Positions 19,991 to 33,188 of a stretch of 64,000 nucleotides of DNA are shown here, piece by piece. The notes under the pieces were generated by a model, which saw nothing but the letters and a program-made list of their open reading frames with translations, had not been told where the DNA came from and did not search any database. Position 1 is the stretch's first letter, and every line of letters begins with the position of its first letter. Made by a program: the position numbers and the translations under genes. Source of the stretch: Acanthosepion pharaonis (Eukaryota; Mollusca; Cephalopoda; Sepiida; Sepiidae); the NCBI GenBank assembly GCA_903632075.3, contig CAHIKZ030000058.1:6340001-6404000 (forward strand), read 5' to 3'.

Positions 19991-20832
19991 TTGTACAAGA
20001 TGAACCTTACTGTAAAGCTATATTCTTGTAAATTTTAAGCTGTCATTATTATAGATGTAAAATTTTTATTTCTCTTTCTGCAATGCCATTTTTGGTATGC
20101 AGAAAGATCTTGGTGATCTCTATTTGAAATGGGAAGATGTCTACTAATTGAATCAAAATTACCAAAATGCGAAAGATTGCTGTAGTATTACAAGTTATGG
20201 TTCCAAAAATAGACTGTTTCAATGATGACAAATGCAAATATGAACTATTGGAAGTAAAATTTTTACATTAGACAATTTTTAGTTTCACATCAGTTTTTTT
20301 CTTCCATTCATCTAGCCACTCTAAAGTAAGTAAACCTGGGATGAACAGTAGAGAGAAAGATTTTTAATTATAATTTTTTCATAAGTATATCTCTGTTTAA
20401 TACAAAATTAATAGAAGTAAATTTTTAAATTGTGAATATTTGAAATGGCTCAATCCAATTTTTTTCCAGCTATTTACATATATAAAAGGCCATTTCTTTC
20501 TACACTATACATCATCACAGCTTGACCTCATAAAGATATTTGTAAGGGTTGTCCATACTGCTGCAAACCCTCAGGTGGGTAGTCAGGTTTATCTAGGAAA
20601 GGTAGAATTTTCCACATCAACTACAGGAGGAGGTATAGCAATGGGTAGAAAGATCTAGCCTTACAGATTTGACCATTTTTTCCTGCTCTTTTTCTGTGGT
20701 TTGATTTGTGTTGCTATTTTACTGTCAGCTGCAAGGACTCCTTGAAAATGACCCTCATCTCTTGTAGATATACATGTGTGTGTGTGTGTGTCTGTGTGTC
20801 TGTAACACTTTTATACATCACCAGAATAATCT

Positions 20833-20978
20833 GCTACCAAGAGATGGTGATTTTCTTATGCATTGCTTAGATGTGGCACAAGGCCTACAGTATGGTGTAC
20901 CCAGTGAGAATCAAACTCATTATTCAGTTGTAATTGATCTAGTGACAAGCTTGCTAACCATTACACCATGTCTAGGTG
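20833..20978 (-). mobile_element. tRNA-derived SINE (family E), unit 1 of a tandem dimer
   Basis: On the minus strand: an A-box-like stretch in TGGTGTAATGGTTAGCAAGC, TAGATCAATTACAACTGAAT, B-box-like GAGTTTGATTCTCACTGGGT, then the tail module GGCCTTGTGCCACATCTAAG. The head resembles a tRNA of the Asp/Glu type (TGGTGTAGTGGTTAGCA), but the anticodon stem and CCA context are degenerate, so it is not a functional tRNA. The next unit abuts it in the same orientation. Confidence 0.8.
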
Positions 20979-21117
20979 CCCAATGGTGATTTTGTAAGCA
21001 TAGCTTAGATGTGGCACAAGGCTTAAAGTATGGGGCACCCAGTGAGAACTGAACTCACTACTTAGTCATAATTGTTCTAGTGAGACGTTTGCTAACCATT
21101 ATACCATGAGGTGTCTC
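20979..21117 (-). mobile_element. tRNA-derived SINE (family E), unit 2 of a tandem dimer
   Basis: Minus strand: CATGGTATAATGGTTAGCAA, TAGAACAATTATGACTAAGT, GAGTTCAGTTCTCACTGGGT, GCCTTGTGCCACATCTAAGC, TATGCTTACAAAATCACC. It joins unit 1 directly. The dimer may be a single retroposon type, because a similar partial dimer occurs at 54575-54815. Confidence 0.8.
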
Positions 21118-23384
21118 TGCTACCAAGAAATGGAAGTATTGCTTATCTCTATACAGTGGACTCTCTTGGTGATGTAGTACAATTTCTATAATATGTATAT
21201 GCTAAAAAATATTAAGTTTAATTATAATTGATTCTGTACATAAGTAAAGTAAGATATGCTTCAATATATGTTTCATTTCTTGTAATTATTTTCATTTATA
21301 GCATGGAGTGGGCTGGGTGGAAGGCAGATAAGTGTTAACTTAAAATGTTGCTTCTCGTTTAATATACAAAAAAATGATAAACAGAATCAAAGAATGCGAA
21401 ACAACATGAAGTTTTTGATAAATATAATGCAGTTGTAAAATTCCTCAAATATTCTACCATTTTTGACAGTACTAGTGAATTAGTCAAATAATAATTAACA
21501 AGTCTTTTATTGAAAGGAATGAAACAAATATTGTGGACTCTCTTTATAAATAATTTACACATGAAACCAAGTTTTCAATATGCAAGGATTTTAGATAAGA
21601 TTTAATATAACTTTAGCAGATGTTTTTATCAATTAAAGATTTTGTAATAATGAAATAATTTCTTGTAAATTACTGAAATTGCTGAATGGATTCAAATAGA
21701 TTAAAATATATCCTGACAGTATAAATATATATGATTGTATTATTTAAATATGAATTCAGTAATTCACAACTAACTTAATGTTAAGGAGAAAGAATTGTTT
21801 TGAAAAGCAGATATATAAAAAAAAATAATCAATTTTCATGATTAAATTGAGTAAATAAAAACTTAAACTGAAAATCATTCTGTTTTTACATTCTCAATTT
21901 TTCATCTCCGTGTCAAAGGTTTCCATTTAATATACATAACTAAAAAGAAAATTGTTTATCACAAATTCATTTTCCTAAATTTTCTGTTAGTTTTTCTTCA
22001 AATCAAATTTAATCATTGATTTTTTTTTTCTAATTTAAACCTGTTTGGCAAAACTTCGGCTTAGTTTTAAAAAAAGTTACATTTTCTAAATCATGAACAT
22101 GTATTTTTATGGTGAATATAGTGAAATCTTATTAGATTAAACAGAAAAGAACAAAATAGAAAATGAAAAAGAGGCTAAATTCTAATCAATCAAAACTATT
22201 GATTTTCAATAACAGCTTTGCTAGTCATGTCAAATTACATGCATGGAATAACAAGTGCATTCCAAAGATTTATGAATTACATTGTCATATCATTCTATTG
22301 AAAAGACTAAAATAAAATATACATTTGCTAAATCAACTGAACAAATCACTGATGGAGGTGGAAGGTTATTTATTTGTATTCATTCACTGTTTTTAATTTA
22401 CATTGTTTTCATTAGTATATTCTCAGATCATCTTCAAGTTACATGACAATCAGAAAAATGTTTAGCACTGTGCAATTCAAGAAAGTAGGGAAGTCAGATG
22501 ACTTATCAACTGCTAATCCCAAACAAACAGAAAGAAATATTTTTCTTTTCTTGTCTTGTTTTTTGCTTTTTTTTTTTTTTTTTTACTCAGTATTAAATTG
22601 AGAAAATGGAATTTGAAGATCCTTTCAAGAAAAGCACTCTTTCATAGATCTCTCAACTTTAGTCCAACCTCTGATTGCTACAAATATCAATCTAACAAAG
22701 AATAAAATCTGCAGCCATATTTGTTTAGCAACATCCAAGCAGAGTTTTTTTTCTTTATATCATTAGAATTGGTTGTGTATTCCTTTTTAGCAAAATACTG
22801 AAGTGAGATGACGACTAAGAATATTTGTAAAATTCAAGTATGTTTTCACTTTTTAGTATCTTTAATGAATTTGTTTAAATTCTACAAAACTCTTTATTCA
22901 ATCCAAGCATCAAAAGATTATTTTCATCAATTTTAAAACAAAGAAGATAAAGACATACTTTTGGGTAATCAATATTTGATTATCACTCAATATTTTCTTT
23001 GATATTACTTTCACCCATTTCAGTTATCAAAATTTCCATATTTGTTTTTAAAATTTCATATCTTTATGTCTGACATTTTGGTTAGATTAAGATCTCTGTA
23101 CTAATGTTATCTTTTTATGACAATTTTGCAATTCATTACTGATTGATAGATACAATTTATTTAATTTTCTCAGACTATAACTCCCTTTAAAAGATATTAA
23201 AAAAAAGTTGTAATAAAAATGAAAATATGAGAATAATCCAATTAAGTCCCCTAACTCAATGTATTTAATCTCGTTTAGGTTTGATTTACAGAAGGGAGTT
23301 AACTCTGAAGCACTAACATTTCCACTGATGTGTACCTTTTGAATGGAATCAAAATTAAATTAGATTTCCATATGGCTACCAATA
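21118..23384. other. Quiet AT-rich stretch
   Basis: No transposon protein remnant, tRNA-like head or long microsatellite was recognised. There is a T-run at 22568-22584 and AAGGGAGTTAACTC at 23292. Short frames (for example 21562-21359, minus) have no recognisable features. Confidence 0.4.
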
Positions 23385-23512
23385 CTTGGAAAGTGTGCCT
23401 TGCCATGAAGCAATGGTTAGACTAGTGATAGGATCAAACTCACTATTCTGTAGTGATTTTGATCTTTAGTAAGTTTTCCAACCCTTACAACCTAAATTTA
23501 TTAAATCTCAGG
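23385..23512 (-). mobile_element. Degenerate tRNA-derived SINE (family E)
   Basis: The minus strand carries GTAAGGGTTGGAAAACTTAC (decayed A-box region), GATCAAAATCACTACAGAAT, AGTGAGTTTGATCCTATCAC (B-box) and a decayed tail (CTTCATGGCAAGGCACACTT). More diverged than the other copies. Confidence 0.55.
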
Positions 23513-24359
23513 GAGTTGCTTGGTGGATTTAAATGATTATCATCACTGTCAGTGGTTGCTGTTTGAGCCTAGATAAAAGACCAGAATCCTGAATGTATAT
23601 TTTTCAGGCAGGAATTCTCTCCATAGATGGGAAGATTGGCAGAACAATTTTTTCTCTCTTTAGAATTTTATCATTCTCTGCTCAGTTTACTAAATATCAT
23701 GACAGTATATGCCAGTTTGATTTGTATTTTAACACACACCTTCAGTAGATTAAATTTAATTGCTTGGATAATCGTTTCTATAAGGGCATTCTGAGCAGCA
23801 TTCATGATAAAACACATGGTATACAATAATTTTGAAGAAATCAAGTATTTATGCAAATTTGAATTTAGTACAGTCTGAAATAATTCATCAGCAAGGAAAA
23901 AATAACAAAAAAAACAAAAAAACATGGTAAGTAATGTTTAGTAACTATAATCATTTAATAATTATTGAAATTCGGTCTTCTGATCATTTGGAAGAATAAT
24001 TCAATGTTCAAGAGCAATTCCTCAATCAGGTAACACATCCCTATTATATATATAAAAGGTGAGAGTCAGGGTCAATTCTTTTTATCTGAAGCATTGAAAA
24101 AGGGATGTATCAAAGGAAATGTACAGTTTATGGATCTACCTTCATGCAGAGCACCTCTTTAAACCTCGCCTTGTGTCACTACTACTCTAGTGGTTGACTG
24201 ATTTGTTTTTTTTTATGGTTTATCAAACTTTTGTGGGTTATTAAAGCCCAAACATATTTTAAACTAGAAGAATAATATTTTTTTTGTGAGGGAATATTGC
24301 ATTAAAAATTATTGTGAGATAAAAATTATTTTTTTCTAGATACAATTCCTACTAATTAA

Positions 24360-24915
24360 CCTATATTCTTCATGCCTTTCTCAAGGGTATTTGTGTGCAA
24401 TTTTACTACTGCTTCTCTGTGCCTTTTCTATAAATAATTTCATGGTAATTGTTCTGATGAACTTTCCTCTATGGTACCTAGACTTTATGAGTTTAAGTGT
24501 AGTACTAGATTAGCAGCAAGGTCTCATTGGTTTACAGTTGAAATGGTTAAATGTAACCGTAAGTTCTATGCTAAGAGTTTCTTCTCTTGCACTTCTTGCT
24601 TGTGGAGGTCTCTTCCAGCTACTTGTTTCCCTGTCAACATTTTTTCCTTGCTGATAAATTATTTCAAATTCAAATTTGCATAAATACTTGATTTGTCCAA
24701 ATTTATTGTCTACTATGGGTTTTATGATGAATGCTGCTCAGAATGATCTTATAGAAATGATCTTCAAAAATTTAAATGCAATGTGAATCTTCTGTCTTCT
24801 TAATTCCTGTTCTTTTATTGTTCTCTCTCTCTAATAATGTTTTTTCTTCTCATATTCTCTATCACTCAGTAACCACTTGTATCTTAGTGGATTTATTGCC
24901 TTGCTTGGGGTGAAA
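24360..24915 (+). mobile_element. CR1/Jockey-like LINE 3' end with complete 3' UTR
   Basis: A 70-codon frame at 24471-24683 reads MVPRLYEFKCSTRLAARSHW, FTVEMVKCNRKFYAKSFFSC, TSCLWRSLPATCFPVN, the end of the LINE polyprotein. Upstream sequence (24400-24470) gives a frame-shifted FYK/N-like segment. The 3' UTR includes TTTAAATGCAATGTGAATC, CACTCAGTAACCACTTGTAT and TTTATTGCCTTGCTTGGGGT and ends AAATGATTAAAAAAAAGG. A 40-bp stretch in its middle (24640-24760) also resembles 23700-23880 in inverted order, suggesting local rearrangement. 5'-truncated and inactive. Confidence 0.75.
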
Positions 24916-24919
24916 TGAT

Positions 24920-25030
24920 TAAAAAAAAGGAAAATGAATGTGATAAACTCAACTGGAATTTGAACTTGGCTCTCTGATTTCTAATTTCAAGTTGCTATCC
25001 ATTTCACCACCTACACATCCACCACCACCA
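24920..25030 (-). mobile_element. tRNA-derived SINE head (family C), minus strand
   Basis: On the minus strand: GTAGGTGGTGAAATGGATAG (A-box region), AAATCAGAGAGCCAAGTTC and AGTTCAAATTCCAGTTGAGT (B-box), then TTATCACATTC. This is the same tRNA-like module used in the 5S-tRNA composite and in the copy at 43467. It lies directly downstream of the LINE A-tail. A (CCA)n-like run (25020-25033) precedes it. Confidence 0.65.
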
Positions 25031-25109
25031 CCACCTTTGTGAAGAAGTGGATAAATACCAGTTGTAAGAATTACTATAAAACTTAATGACCCATTCTACT
25101 TAATTTGCA

Positions 25110-27229
25110 CTTGAAAAAGCTTTTCACACACAAAGAGGCAAAAATATTGGTACACACAAAAAATTTAAACCATTTAATGTTTTTTATTTATTTTATGCCT
25201 TTTACAGTAAAACTTGGAATATTCTGTACTTATTAAAGAATACATATTATCAGGATATCTATCCTGACTATATACTTTCTTAAGATATCAATATAAACTG
25301 AATTCTTTAAATAAAATCCTGACTAATCCTTAGATTCATTCCTGCTTTGAGTTCCAAGCAATATTCCTCCCCTTTGAACTTTCTCTTGTTCTTGAAACAT
25401 TTAAAAATCACTTTTATAAAAAAAAAAAAAAAAAAATGTTTTATTTATTTTAATCTTTGAATGAAAATACGACAAAGGAATTATTACTTAAAAATAAATA
25501 ACAAAATATCTTTGCAGTTTTAAATAATATTTAAGACCATTAAGTATAAATTTGAAACATGATCAAATAAATTTTTATCAAACATTTCACTCATATTGAT
25601 TAAACAGATTACTGAACTGAAGAAAAAGTAAAAAGAAAAAGTAAAATGTAAACAAAACTTTGTTCATCATATAGAAAGAGGTGTTTGATAAATTTTCAGT
25701 TTTGTGAACTTATCTTTAATAGTAACACTTACTTTTTGTAACCATATGGTGTAAAATTATAATTTCTCTTATGGATGAAAAAATATTTTTGTGTGCTTTT
25801 TCTTCCCAAATATATTTTCTAGTTTCATAGTATTTTTTTCATTGAAAATTTTTTTTACTAACTGCTATTAAACAGTTAATGTACATGACTGATGTTGTTG
25901 ATAATGACCTTTGATGTATGAGAAAAACAGGTATTTATGAAGTATAATTTTCCTTGTATTTTCCCAGTCCAGTGGTAGTTGTTAATCATATATTCTATCC
26001 CTCCCCCTTACTGCATGGAGGCTTATATAAGTCTCTGTGCCTTAGCTATGTCATTTACTTACCACTGCAATGGCAATAAGAAATTTTTATTCACAGTAAA
26101 AATAGTAAAATAGATATTTAATTTCTTTCACTTAGATATTAAAAGTTACATGGGACTACTTTACATAACTGTATATATTCAGTAGTTGGAATAAGTTGAA
26201 TTTGAAAGAATCTTACCAACTCACTATTGCAGTATTAAGAAATTATTCAAATATCATTATAACTACCTTTAGTCCATACTTTTACTTCTTATTTAGTATG
26301 TATATTTAGGCAGAATATCTTCATTAAAACATTTTTCATAGAATAATATAGAAATATTATGTCTATTTATTTTTTTTAAATAATCCTTTCTATTTCTCTA
26401 ATCAGTTTCTTGATGTTAAGATGAAATTCATCAAGGAAAGCACTGTAGGTTTTTCCTACCAAAGTACTTTTGATATCCTCTGAGATCATTTTCAGGGGTG
26501 AATTTCAAAGACAAGTTTATTGTAACTCTGATTGTTGTGATGGTGATTTTTAAAAACATGCATGAATGTGTTTTGTTATAATAATTTTGAAATTTTAAAT
26601 TTATCTGTTGTAGCTAAGGATTTTTTTTTTCAAAATAAACGTCCCATTGTAAGGGAGTTAATCAGAAATTAGTTTAATTGAAAAATGGAATTAAATGTCT
26701 GTTAAATGTACTTGAACACATTGGTGCTATACTTGTAGTAAATTTTGTTGAGTGTTAGTTGGTTGCTTATTTAGTGTAGATAACGCTTAATCTTATATTT
26801 ATTTCTGGAATAAGTGTGTGTATATCTTGAAGGAAAAGATTGCTGATCACAATATCATGAAATACAAATGCATGATCTGCATTGTGTAGCATAAACTTTT
26901 GATAGAAATTAACCATTGTTTCCCTGCTTTTTCAATAACTGACACACTTCAAATATACTTTGATAAAGATTAGGAATTGGAAAATAAAAATACTGTAAAA
27001 TTTTGTCAGAATTTCTAATGAGTACATATTAAATCACATTGTTGATATTAGAAGAAAAAATAAACAAAATTTGTAATCAAACTTTATTTAACATTCCCTG
27101 ACGAATGGATGGAGTGATTCCTGGAGGGTCTGTCTATGAAACTCTGGAGTTGGGATACTGAAGGTAATATCAATTTGCTAAGGGACAAACCTTTTCCTTG
27201 TATTAACACTAACTCTCTATTTCTCTCTG

Positions 27230-27279
<50 letters not shown>

Positions 27280-30200
27280 TTTCAAAATATAAGGTTTCTT
27301 CCTTTTTAATTTTATTGACTTACAAAATATAAAATCTAATGTAATCAGTACTGTACAAAAAGGTTAAAATAAAATGAATAAAAATGCCCCTACTGAGGTT
27401 TCTGGTATATAATAAAATAATGAGACATAATAGTTCACCTTTCAGTGTATAAATTGGTTCCCCCAGAATTGTATATTAATATTCATTATAAATTTCAATG
27501 GAAAACATTTTGGCTATAGTCTATTATCAGCAGTAGCATATTAAATAATTTATTACATTTGTATATTTTACAATAGCTTGTGGTTCTAAACATATATTCT
27601 TAATTGTTTGTTAATCCAAGTTAATTCTATCATTTTAATAATATTTATCATTGGTGAACACCAGGTAATCTATATGTAAAAAACAGGTAAAATCTTACTA
27701 AAATTTGCTATTTTTAGTAAACGAAATTTGAATGTTTAAAGTCTCATAGTTTATTTAATTTTATTGGATCATAATTTATTTTTTAAATAATATATAAAAA
27801 TAATTTTACATTAAAAAGAAATCAAAGTAAAAATTTGATATTAAAGGGAAGTAACTTTTATAATATTAACAAGAGTTATTTCCCGTGAATATATAAAATC
27901 ACATATTAACATTCAGTTGGAATAATAAGATTTCCTCTCGTATTATGTAGACTTATTAATACAATTCAAAAACATACAGGCAAGCATGAAAAAGAAAGTT
28001 TATCCTTTTCATAATATCAAATTCAGTTAAAAACTGTTTTCTCCAAATAAAAACAAATTTACAAGAATCATATAAATATGCAAATCAGATAATGAGATAG
28101 ATGGGAATAATGAATACATGTATAAAAAAAGTAAAAATATTTAACAACAAAAAGGCGTAAATAATAATAATAAAGACATTCAATTCTTCTAATTGTTTGA
28201 ATCAACTTTCTTCTATGCATGAAAGAAAGTCTTTTTATTATTATCTAACCATTTTGTTAATCTAACTATACATAATACTCACAGTAATATATCAAGTGGG
28301 GTTGGAAAAAGATGAACAGAGGCTGGATCTGAAGTCATTTTTCTCTAGCTTTTACAGGGGTTTAGGAAGAAACCTTTGAAAATGATTATCAAATTATTAG
28401 GATAATTAACAACAGTATGAAGTATGAAGGGAACATTGAAATCATAAGACATTGTATAGAATGTCAGACATTCAATGAGGATTCAAGAAACGGTTTCTGT
28501 TGATGAAATTCTGCAACTACTACTAATTTCTCCATATGATGAAAAAAATCGCACAATTTTTGGCGTTTTTCAAATCAACTATGAGATTGCTGAATTACCT
28601 TCTATGCATATTATGCAAAATAATGAAGGAAGAAATTTGTTAGTTGAAATTAAAATAACAAGTTAAAAATTTTAATCATTGTTTTAAAAAAAATGAAAAA
28701 AAAATATAGGAGCCAAAAATATTTACAAATGCAGAAAGAGAATTAAAAAAGTATTTTCAAAGAGATATGTCCATTAATACACTTGAGATACTTTTTGAAA
28801 GATAAATAATTTCCAAATTCATAATTTTAATGTCTGAAAAATGAAACAAAAATGTAACAGTCAAATCTAATTTCTAAGCAACCAAATATGTATAGAGATA
28901 AGCAAAGCAATAAAAACTACAATTCTTTCATCCAAAATTTTCTATTTTTTTGTTTATAAAATCTAAAATAAAGTTGAATATAGAAAATAATACATTGAAA
29001 ATACAAGCAATTTAGAATATTATATATATTAAGTATTTTATAAACTCATCTAAATCCCAATAAAATCATGACCACAATTTGAAATTTGTATAAAAAGATT
29101 AGACAAATATTTTTGATATATTACTGCGAAGATCTATAAATAAATGTCTACCATATAAATAAATAACTAATATAAAATATATTTATGAAGATACAGGAAT
29201 TTCAAATTGTGGCAATATTTTCATGGAAGCAAAAACTCATTCGTTTCACTTCATTCTCATACATACATATATTTAAGAAACGTTTGAAAAGCTTCAAAAT
29301 AATAAAATCTCAATTAAACTAAGACTGACTTACCTGCATATAAAATTTAACTCATTATATATTTGTTTTTTTATCCAGATATAATTTTCTATGAATTTGG
29401 AAAAGATTTAAAATATAAAGAAATTCCACGTTTTTTTTTTAAAGAAATATTTAATAGAATATAAAAAGAACAACGCATAGAAGGAAATTTTTTATGATTT
29501 TACAAAGAGCATCTTTACTATAAGAAAAAGTGGTTTGCAAATTTACAAAATGCATAGAAAGCAACTCACGGATAAAAAAAAAAAAAAAGACATTTCAACT
29601 AAATAGAAAAATTGGCGAAATTAAATAAATCATGGAATAAAACCCAGTATATAATAAAATAAACAAGTGGTTTATTTTTATTTTGAAAATTAATAATAAT
29701 TAAAATCTAACGCAAGAAATTACAAACGAATATATAAGGGAAGTAACTACAAAATATATTCACTAAATCAAGAGTAATTTCCCTTTACTCCTATTTAACT
29801 ATAAAACCTCTTAAATATTTAAAATAATCATTTTGTCAAAATATAACCACTTCAAATATTGTTTTCAGATTTATTTATAAAATATTTGATGAAAAAAAAC
29901 AAGAGAAAATAATTCAGTTTTGATTTAGAAATGCATATTAATGATATTTGAATAAAAAATACATTTTCTAAAAGCGTTTTTAAGTTTAAACATGACTAAA
30001 TGGTTTCAGAGTATTTGTAAATTCATACAATATTGTTTTATTAAAATTGTTTTTCTTCTATTTTTTTAATCGACTGACAGAAGATATTTTCTGATTGACC
30101 CTAAGACATTTAAAGACACCTCAAATTTTTAATCTGTTTAAAAGGCTCTAAATGATGTTTGCTGTAAATTCAAAATAATATAGAAACCATTATATCAAAT

Positions 30201-31300
30201 GAATATACAAATGAAATGAGCATAATTGATATTTAACAATCAACAGCCAATATTTAAACTCAAACTTTAAACATATTGACCATTCCATGAGCTTCAGGTT
30301 TCATTGATTTATTTCATACTTATATACTCTAGTAATTTTAGCATTAATAATATATAACTCAGACAAGGATGTCATTGATTAGTCTCTATTATTGTAAGGT
30401 AGCACTTTTATCAATTTTAACAATTAAGAATGAAAAAAAAACAGTTATGAAATAGTTATAACAAGCATTGTACATGATGTAAGAGATTTCATTTAACATT
30501 TATATATTTGATGAAGCATCTAATTAACATAGACTACGATGACTTTTAGATCTTATGAATGAGCAGAAGGAACTGGAAACAGAATGCCCTTTTTTAAAGC
30601 ACTCATGCATTTTATAATGCTGTAGAAGAAAATGTGCTTTTTGTGGAAAATCAATCAAAATCTGACAAATTTATGAAAATGTCTGTGAGCATCTGATATA
30701 TAAAGAAAAAAATATTTCTGATTTTTTATAAAACTGACAAAATTTAACCCTTTTAACACTTTTTTTCTTTACAAATAATATAATTTTTATGTTTTGATTT
30801 AATAATTTTATGAATCTTTAAAACATTTTTCTGGGTTCATTTTTTTAACTACAAACAGTAACTAAAAATATTTATAGTAGCATCTTTCAAACATTCAACA
30901 AATTCCCACTTCTCAAAACTAAAATAAAATTGTTCAAATATGATAATCTAAATATTACTAGAATTATGAAAGCAATTTAAATAAAAACTATAGAGAATAT
31001 TTTGAGTTCACCCAAGTTTTTAAAAAAAATTGTATATTTTATGTTACAGTTATGAAATGAAGACAACTTTCATTATAGACATTCAAAATTTAAATATAAC
31101 AGTTCACAGGTATTGTGAAATTGAAAACATATTTATATACATTTATAAAACTGTGAGCTAACTTAAATGCTCTTTTCATAAAATAAACAACAGAAGAATG
31201 AATGCAAGTTCTGTCATGTCAAAGCATATTTGAAAATAAACCAGAATTTGTTCAAAAGCTGACATGAAAATGAAGTCTAGTAATGAACATGCATTTAGTA
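25110..31300. other. Long AT-rich stretch with few recognisable features
   Basis: I see no gene, tRNA-like head or transposase remnant over 6 kb. Contents noted: A-run at 25418-25436; (TA)n at 27232-27275; a dispersed repeat at 27105-27215 (CTATGAAACTCTGGAGT, TACTGAAGGTAATATCAAT) also present at 690-810; paired AAGGGAAGTAACT / GAGTTATTTCCC motifs at 27843-27884 and 29736-29786; a 63-codon frame at 28475-28666 of balanced composition but unknown meaning. It may be intron or intergenic DNA. Confidence 0.4.
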
Positions 31301-31301
31301 A

Positions 31302-31302
<1 letters not shown>

Positions 31303-31335
<33 letters not shown>
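31303..31335. repeat. (TA)n microsatellite, left border of foldback
   Basis: About 33 bp of TA abutting the foldback at 31336. Confidence 0.97.
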
Positions 31336-31338
<3 letters not shown>

Positions 31339-31746
31339 TTAAAAACAAAAGACATTTTGTGTCAATTAATTTTACTGATTGACTTTTCCAAATTATGAAT
31401 ATTCCTTCTCTGACAAGGAGGAAATTCTGTAAAAAAATGATCCAAAGTACATTTCAAAAGAAAAGAACAAGAAATATGGTTCAAGCTTTTGATTTTAAGT
31501 CTTCAATGTCAAAACAATGTCAAGTTTCAGAGAATTAGTAAGTGTTACGATGTGTGACATTTTTTTTTATTATATCCCTGATGATGACAAAGTTGAAAGA
31601 TTGAACCATATTTCTTGTATGCTATTTTCTGAAATTAAATTCGGAGAATTTCTGATGGAATTTCCTCCTTGTCTCAGAAAGATTATTCATAATTAAGTCA
31701 ATCAGCAAAATTAATTGACACAAAATGTCTGTTGTTTTAATAATGT
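31336..31746. mobile_element. Long foldback element bordered by microsatellites
   Basis: The left arm (31336-31490: GCATTAAAAACAAAAGACAT, TTTGTGTCAATTAATTTTAC, GACAAGGAGGAAATTC, AAGAAATATGGTTCAAGC) is matched by the complement of the right arm (31597-31746: CATTATTAAAACAACAGACA, TTTGTGTCAATTAATTTTGC, GACAAGGAGGAAATTCC, AAGAAATATGGTTCAATC). Arms are about 150 bp with a loop of about 105 bp. The middle includes CCCTGATGATGACAAAGTTG, reminiscent of the CCTGAAGAAGG motif in family G. No coding frame. Confidence 0.78.
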
Positions 31747-31777
31747 TTACCTTAAAGAACATTTGTTGCCTAAATAC

Positions 31778-31780
<3 letters not shown>

Positions 31781-31855
<75 letters not shown>
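31781..31855. repeat. (TA)n(TG)n(GA)n compound microsatellite
   Basis: TA to 31810, TG to about 31843, GA to 31855. Confidence 0.97.
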
Positions 31856-32367
31856 TACAGTTTATTTTATCTGTTAATAAACCTGTGACTGTAAGATTAC
31901 AGTTTGAGAAAAGAATGGGATAATAGTCTAACCTGTTTCAATAAAAATGTTATGCATAAAATCGTTTGCTTTCATTTGTATCAAATAAAATCAAGATCTA
32001 TCTTAAAAAATGTAATCTTACAGAACCAGATTTGAAAGATGAAATTTTGATAAAAAATAAAATAGGAAAAAACAATCAGTTGAGACAGTCACTCCCACAG
32101 AGTTTTGACATTTGTAAAGACAATGTATAAATGCAAGTGATATTCTCAAGAATTTATTGTTAGCAGTCCCATAGTTTGAATTGCCTAAATATTTTATGAA
32201 GTAAATATTTTATTTTGATTGCAAGAAAATGATTAGATTAAATAAAACAAAAAATAAAATAAGGAAAAAGAAGCATATATACTCTTTAAAAATTTCTCTT
32301 ATATTGCTAATATTTTTCTTTAAGACATTTTTATCTTTTTAGAGAAATATCTAATTTTGGAAATTCA

Positions 32368-32826
32368 CACATTGTTCAGACTCTAATCCTCATTTTTATT
32401 GTCATATTCATGACATTTTAGCCATTGTATGCTTCAGCCTTCTTCAAGTAGTATACATTGGAATTTCGAACCAAACTCTTTATTTCATCCACTGGGGTAG
32501 ATTGTTCTAGTTCCACATGCCATGCCTTTTCTGGATATCTCAGTTTCAGTTATTTCCCTTTAGTAACTCAACTCTCCAAGTTTTTTGTTTACCTCTGCTG
32601 TGGTCAGGTATTGAACTCACAACTTTATGGGTCAAATCATTACTTCAACTAATGATTTTATCTGCTGGCCCATGGTGGACAAAATAAAGGGTTCAGTTTG
32701 AAATTTACCTGAAGAAGGCCAGAGCGTACAATCGTCAAAACATTGTGAATGTGACAATAAAGATGACAACAGGTCAAACAATGTAAATAAGGTAAATACA
32801 ATACCTCATCTCAGAACTATAGACAG
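32368..32826. mobile_element. Foldback SINE (family G) with tRNA-like core and perfect 14-bp target duplication
   Basis: Direct repeats ATTTTGGAAATTCA lie at 32354-32367 and 32827-32840 with no mismatch. The left part is a nearly complete SINE in minus orientation: tRNA-like head at about 32690-32590 (GGGCCAGCAGATAAAATCAT, GTTGTGAGTTCAATACCTGA), body (AAAGGGAAATAACTGAAAC, GTGGAACTAGAACAATC), and tail to 32368, lacking the last 40-odd bases. The right part (about 32675-32826) is the tail alone in plus orientation (AAAATAAAGGGTTCAG, CCTGAAGAAGGCCAGAGCG, ACCTCATCTCAGAACTATAG-ACAG). This is what 5' inversion with a duplicated overlap would produce. A 64-codon frame at 32458 is incidental. Confidence 0.8.
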
Positions 32827-32959
32827 ATTTTGGAAATTCAATCCAAACTAATCTCCCCTTATCTCTGTAGAATTTACTGTAAAAACATAGCCTGTTAAAA
32901 TATTAAAAGCCTAATTTTAAATTTAATTTCTAATCATTTTATACAAGATTCTCATGGTG

Positions 32960-33155
32960 TTTTAAAAACTGTTATGGCTCAGTAGTTACAATATTCACAT
33001 TCTGACCATGAAGCCAAGGTTTGAATCTTGGTCAATTTGTTAGGAAGGTAACTTTTTGATGTTATTGGTCTGGGGAGGTGATACCAGCATGCATCAATTT
33101 TGGAAAGTACCTGGAGACCATACCATAGATTGTCCCAAGCCTAGTGAGTTAAATT
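32960..33155 (+). mobile_element. tRNA-derived SINE, separate family
   Basis: The head reads GTTATGGCTCAGTAGTTACA (A-box TGGCTCAGTAGTTA), then CATGAAGCCAAGGTTTGAAT and CTTGGTC (B-box GGTTTGAATCT), spaced as in a tRNA. A body of about 110 bp follows (GTCTGGGGAGGTGATACCAG, CTGGAGACCATACCATAGA). No second copy was noticed in the window. The promoter boxes are good, but the acceptor stem does not pair, so it is unlikely to be a functional tRNA gene. Confidence 0.6.
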
Positions 33156-33188
33156 GAAGAGACAGAACTATTTGGGAGCTGTCGATAT

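Noticed and set aside
20440..20658. 72-codon frame with Gly-rich C terminus
   Set aside because: No recognisable domain, no splice or promoter support, and adjacent to SINE debris.
32970..33040. Functional tRNA gene
   Set aside because: The boxes are well spaced, but the ends lack a pairing acceptor stem and a SINE-like body continues downstream.
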